Of a stretch of DNA of 64,000 nucleotides, positions 62,556 through 64,000 are shown piece after piece. Source of the stretch: Lentzea aerocolonigenes (GTDB taxonomy: Bacteria; Actinomycetota; Actinomycetes; Mycobacteriales; Pseudonocardiaceae); assembly GCF_000974445.1 (NCBI RefSeq), contig NZ_BBOJ01000001.1:310001-374000 (forward strand), written 5' to 3'. The notes beneath the pieces were generated by a model. That model did no database searches, was not told where the DNA came from, and saw nothing but the letters and a program-made list of their open reading frames with translations. Both the position numbers and the translations under genes were made by a program. The first letter of the stretch is position 1; each line of letters starts with the position of its first letter.

Positions 62556-64000
62556 CCATGAGGAAGCTCGTCTGCACAGCCGCTGTCGCCGCGTTCATGC
62601 TGACCGCCGCGGCACCCGCACTCGCAGTTGAGCAGGATCAGCCGGACCAGGTCGACGCGCTGCCGTTCATGCCGGCGCCGGCCACCCAGGTGTGGGCGAC
62701 CAGAACGCTCGCGGCCCAGCCGGGCCAGCAGCAGCAGACGTTCCTGCGGCTCGACATCGCCCAGCTCACCCCCCGGTTCGTGACGACGGACTCCCCGGCC
62801 ACCGTCAAGATCACCGGCAAGATCGTCAACATCGGCGACCGCAAGGTGTCCGACATCGTGCTGCGACTGGAGCGCGGCGAGCCGCTCGACACCGAGGACG
62901 ACCTGCGCAAGGCGCTCAAGGAGCCCGCGGCCGCCGAGGCGGTGCAGCCCAGGTTCACCAAGGTCTCCGACGCGCTCGAGCCCGGCCAGCAGACCGACTT
63001 CACCCTCGAGGTCCCGCTGCGCGGCGACCAGATGACCTCTCTCGCGGTCGAGAAGCCGGGCATCTACCCGATCCTCGCCAACGTCAACGGCAAGCCGGAC
63101 TACGGCGGCCAGGCGCGGCTCGCGGCGCTGTCGACGCTGCTGCCCGTGCTCGGCGTGCCCGGCGGCGAGACCAAGGGCAAGGCGGGCGCGCCGGCGAAGC
63201 TCACCGTGCTGTGGCCGATCTCGGACCGGCCGAGGCTCGTCAGGTTCGTCGAGGACGGCAAGTCGGAGCTGACCGACGACGAGCTCGCCACGTCGCTCTC
63301 GGTCAACGGCAGGCTGTACGGCCTGCTCCAGGCCTACGAGCAGGCGATTCCGTCGATGAGCACGGCCATGTGCCTGGCGATCGACCCCGACCTGCTGCGC
63401 ACCGTCCAGGCCATGAGCAAGGGCTACGAGGTCCGCGGCGGTGGCGAGGGCAAGGGCCAGGTCGAGGCCAAGCTCTGGCTGGACCGGCTCAACTTCGCCG
63501 TCAAGGGTCGTTGTGTCGTCGCGCTGCCGTACGCCGACGCCGACCTCGTGGCGTTGAACAGGGCGAAGCTCGCCAACATGCGCGCGCTCGCGGTGACCGA
63601 CGGCCCGAAGCTCATCCAGGACGTGCTGTCCGTGCGGCCGCTGCCCGACCTGGTGTGGCCGGAGGACGGCGTGCTGGACCAGCCGACGTTCAACGAGCTG
63701 GTCACGCCGCTGCCGGACAAGAAGTACACCGGCGTGAAGTCGGTGCTGCTCGATCCGACCGGCCTCGCCGACGCGCCGGGCACCGCACCTGTCGGCATCG
63801 CCGGGGAGCACCCGGTGACCGCCGTGAAGATCGACTCGATGGTCTCCGACGCGCTGCAGGGCAGTGACTCCCGCCCGCGGACGTTGTCGGGTGTGACCGC
63901 GCCGTTCGAGAACCAGCCGGTGTCCGTGCAGAACGCACTGGCCGTGCTGGTGTTCCGCGCCGGGTGGCAGGGCGACGGCCGCAACGTGGTGGTCGCGCCG
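62552..64000 (+). CDS. DUF6049 family exported protein (3' part outside window)
   Basis: An open frame of 483 codons to the window edge. A signal peptide ([21 protein letters not shown]) is followed by a beta-rich domain ([21 protein letters not shown]) and a glycosidase-like region ([45 protein letters not shown]). This is the protein encoded between the NUDIX gene and the MurJ flippase gene in actinobacteria; members end in membrane helices, not reached here. The GTG at 62552 overlaps the NUDIX stop; an ATG two codons later is an alternative. Confidence 0.87.
   Translation, partial: MTMRKLVCTAAVAAFMLTAAAPALAVEQDQPDQVDALPFMPAPATQVWATRTLAAQPGQQQQTFLRLDIAQLTPRFVTTDSPATVKITGKIVNIGDRKVSDIVLRLERGEPLDTEDDLRKALKEPAAAEAVQPRFTKVSDALEPGQQTDFTLEVPLRGDQMTSLAVEKPGIYPILANVNGKPDYGGQARLAALSTLLPVLGVPGGETKGKAGAPAKLTVLWPISDRPRLVRFVEDGKSELTDDELATSLSVNGRLYGLLQAYEQAIPSMSTAMCLAIDPDLLRTVQAMSKGYEVRGGGEGKGQVEAKLWLDRLNFAVKGRCVVALPYADADLVALNRAKLANMRALAVTDGPKLIQDVLSVRPLPDLVWPEDGVLDQPTFNELVTPLPDKKYTGVKSVLLDPTGLADAPGTAPVGIAGEHPVTAVKIDSMVSDALQGSDSRPRTLSGVTAPFENQPVSVQNALAVLVFRAGWQGDGRNVVVAP

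Overview
The window is 64 kb of high-GC DNA with dense genes, many GTG starts, GTGA/ATGA stop-start overlaps and probable leaderless genes. Family content (Ino1, DUF5318, class A PBP, chaplin-like protein, DUF2339, DUF6049, CU044_5270) points to an actinomycete, most likely a filamentous member of the Pseudonocardiales. The genus is inference only. The gene order ino1 - padR - DUF5318 - ponA - GT87 - rpsF - ssb - rpsR - rplI - dnaB at the left, and cca - NUDIX - DUF6049 at the right, is the order known from mycobacterial origin-flanking regions. This suggests the replication origin lies beyond the right edge, although no dnaA/dnaN is present here.

Left part (1-15.3 kb): inositol phosphate synthase and its PadR neighbour, a bifunctional penicillin-binding protein ending in a near-perfect terminator, two GT87-type membrane mannosyltransferase-like proteins, an SGNH hydrolase, endonuclease IV, the rpsF-ssb-rpsR-rplI ribosomal/SSB operon, and dnaB. 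dnaB is interrupted in its P-loop by a 230-residue intein. The 760 bp before dnaB hold several hairpins, a 52-bp repeat that recurs inside a gene 35 kb away, and a cluster of DnaA-box-like 9-mers.

Middle (15.3-47.8 kb): small accessory units (GNAT, TetR/SDR pair with two operators, MBL-fold hydrolase, a degenerate GGDEF protein); a cell-surface block with a 1002-residue secreted protein built from thirteen 51-residue chaplin-like repeats, another secreted protein and a beta-helix membrane protein; an AI-2E-family transporter; a diguanylate cyclase; a translationally coupled sensor kinase/response regulator/DUF1707 operon; threonine degradation (tdh-kbl); an ECF sigma factor with a membrane partner and a LysR regulator; PTS enzyme I; a short Tat-lipoprotein DyP peroxidase; a beta-helix lipoprotein pair; and a complete ribose-type operon rbsRACBK with a LacI operator.

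Right part (47.8-64 kb): DUF2339 membrane protein carrying palindromic repeats inside its coding sequence, a YVTN beta-propeller protein, an MMPL transporter with divergent TetR, an EcsC-like pseudogene, and leuS. leuS is preceded by a 9-codon leader peptide with three consecutive Leu codons and two hairpins (probable leucine attenuator). Then come a decayed phytase-like esterase gene, SdpI-like and YqgE/AlgH proteins, a candidate small RNA with its own promoter-like sequence and terminator, an MFS transporter, a lone LuxR-type HTH protein, CCA-adding enzyme, NUDIX hydrolase and the start of a DUF6049 protein.
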